From: an uncultured Spirochaetia bacterium
Lineage (GTDB): Bacteria > Spirochaetota > UBA6919
Assembly: GCA_913053665.1 (NCBI GenBank)
Contig: CAJXGR010000026.1
Location: forward strand, 1-16,921
DNA: 16,921 nt
Direction: 5' to 3'
The translations under genes were made by a program, and so were the position numbers. Below are positions 15,839-16,921 of the stretch, in pieces. The stretch's first letter is position 1, and every line of letters begins with the position of its first letter. The notes below the pieces were generated by a model. That model did not search any database. It was not told where the DNA came from and was given only the letters and a program-made list of their open reading frames with translations.

Positions 15839-16762
15839 TTAACCCTTTGATTCAATGGATTTAAGGTTTTCATCAGTGTCGCCTGATCTCTCGGCAACCG
15901 GTTTAATTTCCTCTCCTTGAGCATTATACAAGTATTTATCTTTCTTTAGTACCTTACTGTTCTGATCATATTGGATGACAGTCACCTGGATTCCTTTTGG
16001 AGTGTATGTATTTTCTTTTATAAGTAGATATTTCTGGGATTTCCCATTGGGAGAGTATCTTAGGGCATAATACCTCTCTTTTTTCTTGACACCTTTATCA
16101 TTGTAACGATAGACAACATATTGATGAACAATGGACTTCCTACCCTGTGGAAGGTGAGTATCGACTTGGATTAATTGATTCTTGTCATTATATTTAAACG
16201 TTTTAAATAGTTCCAGGACTTCATCCGATCTGTAGTGTTTTTCTTTTTTTTTATAACCTTTTTTGTCATAAGTAAAATCAACGTACTTTAGTAATTGCCC
16301 GTGGGAGTACTTTTCTTCTTTTGCAAGAATCTCTTTGCTATCATAGTATCGGCTGAAGATGAGATCGTTGGATCCAGTGTAAACCTCTTCATGAAACTTC
16401 ATTCCATTTTGATAACTAATATTGCTATAGCGTTTTAAACGTCCTTTTTCATCATATTCCTCTTCCTTGATGACATGGTTGTTTTGATCGTAATGAAGTC
16501 TGTAATGAAGGCTTGTTAAGGCTTTTTCTTTTTTGATGGGCTCCGTATAATGGCTCAGTCCTTTTTCATCAACCCGATAGTTTTTATAATATTTTACTTG
16601 AGTGACAATGGATTCGATCTTTTTCTTTGGCCTGATGGGATCTTCCAACTTATTGCTGTTACAGGAGAATATGAAAGTTAGAACGACCAATGATACTAGA
16701 AGCCCCCATAATAGAGTTCCTTTGTATGAGAGTCCCAATAGACCGTATTGTTCATGATTCAT
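15839..16762 (-). CDS. lipoprotein with tyrosine-rich repeats, function unknown
   Basis: An exported, probably lipid-anchored protein of about 307 residues. A hydrophobic signal (LLWGLLVSLVVLTFIFSC) ends at a Cys in a loose lipobox (Ile-Phe-Ser-Cys); the Phe at -2 is unusual for enterobacteria but tolerated in some groups such as spirochaetes. After a basic spacer, about ten repeats of some 20-25 residues follow the pattern Y-x-(D/N)-x-x-G/N-x(3-5)-K/E-x-x-Y (for example YDEKGRLKRY, YDKKGYKKKEKHY, YNDKGVKKKERYY, YNAQGEEI), resembling YwqK/MORN-like or YD-like beta repeats. The frame opens at ATG 16768, but the GAGGA site lies six bases before the third codon, ATG 16762, so I use that start. 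Surface binding or scaffold roles are possible. It ends 85 bases before the ECF41-like promoter's upstream edge, and nothing ties it to that operon. Confidence 0.75.
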   Translation of the reverse strand: MNHEQYGLLGLSYKGTLLWGLLVSLVVLTFIFSCNSNKLEDPIRPKKKIESIVTQVKYYKNYRVDEKGLSHYTEPIKKEKALTSLHYRLHYDQNNHVIKEEEYDEKGRLKRYSNISYQNGMKFHEEVYTGSNDLIFSRYYDSKEILAKEEKYSHGQLLKYVDFTYDKKGYKKKEKHYRSDEVLELFKTFKYNDKNQLIQVDTHLPQGRKSIVHQYVVYRYNDKGVKKKERYYALRYSPNGKSQKYLLIKENTYTPKGIQVTVIQYDQNSKVLKKDKYLYNAQGEEIKPVAERSGDTDENLKSIESKG

Positions 16763-16805
16763 ATTCATTCCTCAAGTGGTGAAGTACTGAGTAGCACAGC
16801 TTTCT

Positions 16806-16921
16806 TTAGTCTTTAGCCGATATAGATATTTGATCCAGAAGAGCGTATGGAAAATCTCCACTCCCTTCTCTATAAACAGTATTGCCAAAGGCGATTATAT
16901 GATTCAGTGACTCAAAAACGT
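16806..16921 (-). CDS. possible 3' end of a gene running off the window
   Basis: On the minus strand a frame enters from the right edge and stays open for 37 codons to TAA at 16808-16806. The visible peptide includes NHIIAFGNTVYREGSGD and ends ALLDQISISAKD, which has an ordinary protein-like composition. If real, it ends 43 bases before the lipoprotein start and could be in the same operon. A competing plus-strand frame overlaps it, and the stretch is short, so this is tentative. Confidence 0.35.
   Translation of the reverse strand, partial: VFESLNHIIAFGNTVYREGSGDFPYALLDQISISAKD

Noticed and set aside
16763..16768. ATG 16768 as start of the repeat lipoprotein
   Set aside because: The GAGGA site would sit only one base or so from this ATG; spacing is right for ATG 16762.
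16847..16921. Plus-strand frame MENLHSLLYKQ... open to the window edge
   Set aside because: Only 25 codons, with a weak purine site. It overlaps the minus-strand frame that fits the local gene order better; neither can be settled from this window.

Overview
The window reads as chromosomal DNA of a low-to-moderate G+C (roughly 40% by eye) diderm bacterium. The mix of a Cache/HAMP class III adenylate cyclase, lipoproteins with loose lipoboxes and an outsized lysine/arginine-rich penicillin-binding protein would suit a spirochaete, but no rRNA or marker gene confirms this. No tRNA, rRNA, CRISPR array, transposase or phage gene is visible.

Left part (1-7800). A membrane adenylate cyclase (102-2516, +) carries an unusual His/Asp/Gly-rich loop in its outer sensor domain. 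After a 340-bp gap with no gene come two minus-strand genes in one likely operon: a conserved protein of unknown function (5378-4506) followed by a Rieske domain fused to an FMN/Fe-S glutamate-synthase domain (4476-2860). Divergent from these is an osmoprotectant-type ABC importer (5511-7761, +): an ATPase whose stop overlaps the start of one polypeptide that is both lipoprotein-like binding protein and permease, in the order binding domain then membrane domain.

Middle part (7800-14290). A small hypothetical gene and a class I methyltransferase gene are separated by a gap holding a perfect 36-bp palindrome. The palindrome abuts, on both sides, 13-bp direct repeats (11/13 identical), which looks like a small palindromic element inserted with a target duplication. 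Then, behind a near-consensus sigma-70 promoter, comes a 1342-residue class A PBP-like protein. Its transpeptidase motifs (SxxK, SxN, KTG) are intact but its GT51 glycosyltransferase half is degenerate. It is followed 16 bp later by a membrane-anchored family 2 glycosyltransferase of the polyprenyl-phosphate sugar type, so this pair probably works on cell-envelope polymers.

Right part (14291-16921), all minus strand. An AhpD/carboxymuconolactone decarboxylase-family gene and an ECF41-type sigma factor gene form a two-gene operon. Upstream lies a sequence fitting the ECF41 target promoter (GTCACA, 16 bp, CGTC), so the operon is probably autoregulated. Upstream again is a lipoprotein made of tyrosine-rich repeats, and possibly the 3' end of another minus-strand gene that runs off the window.

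The most interesting items are the palindrome with its duplication-like flanks, the PBP with a probably dead glycosyltransferase half, the ECF41 unit with its recognisable promoter, the His-rich cyclase sensor and the Rieske-GltS fusion.
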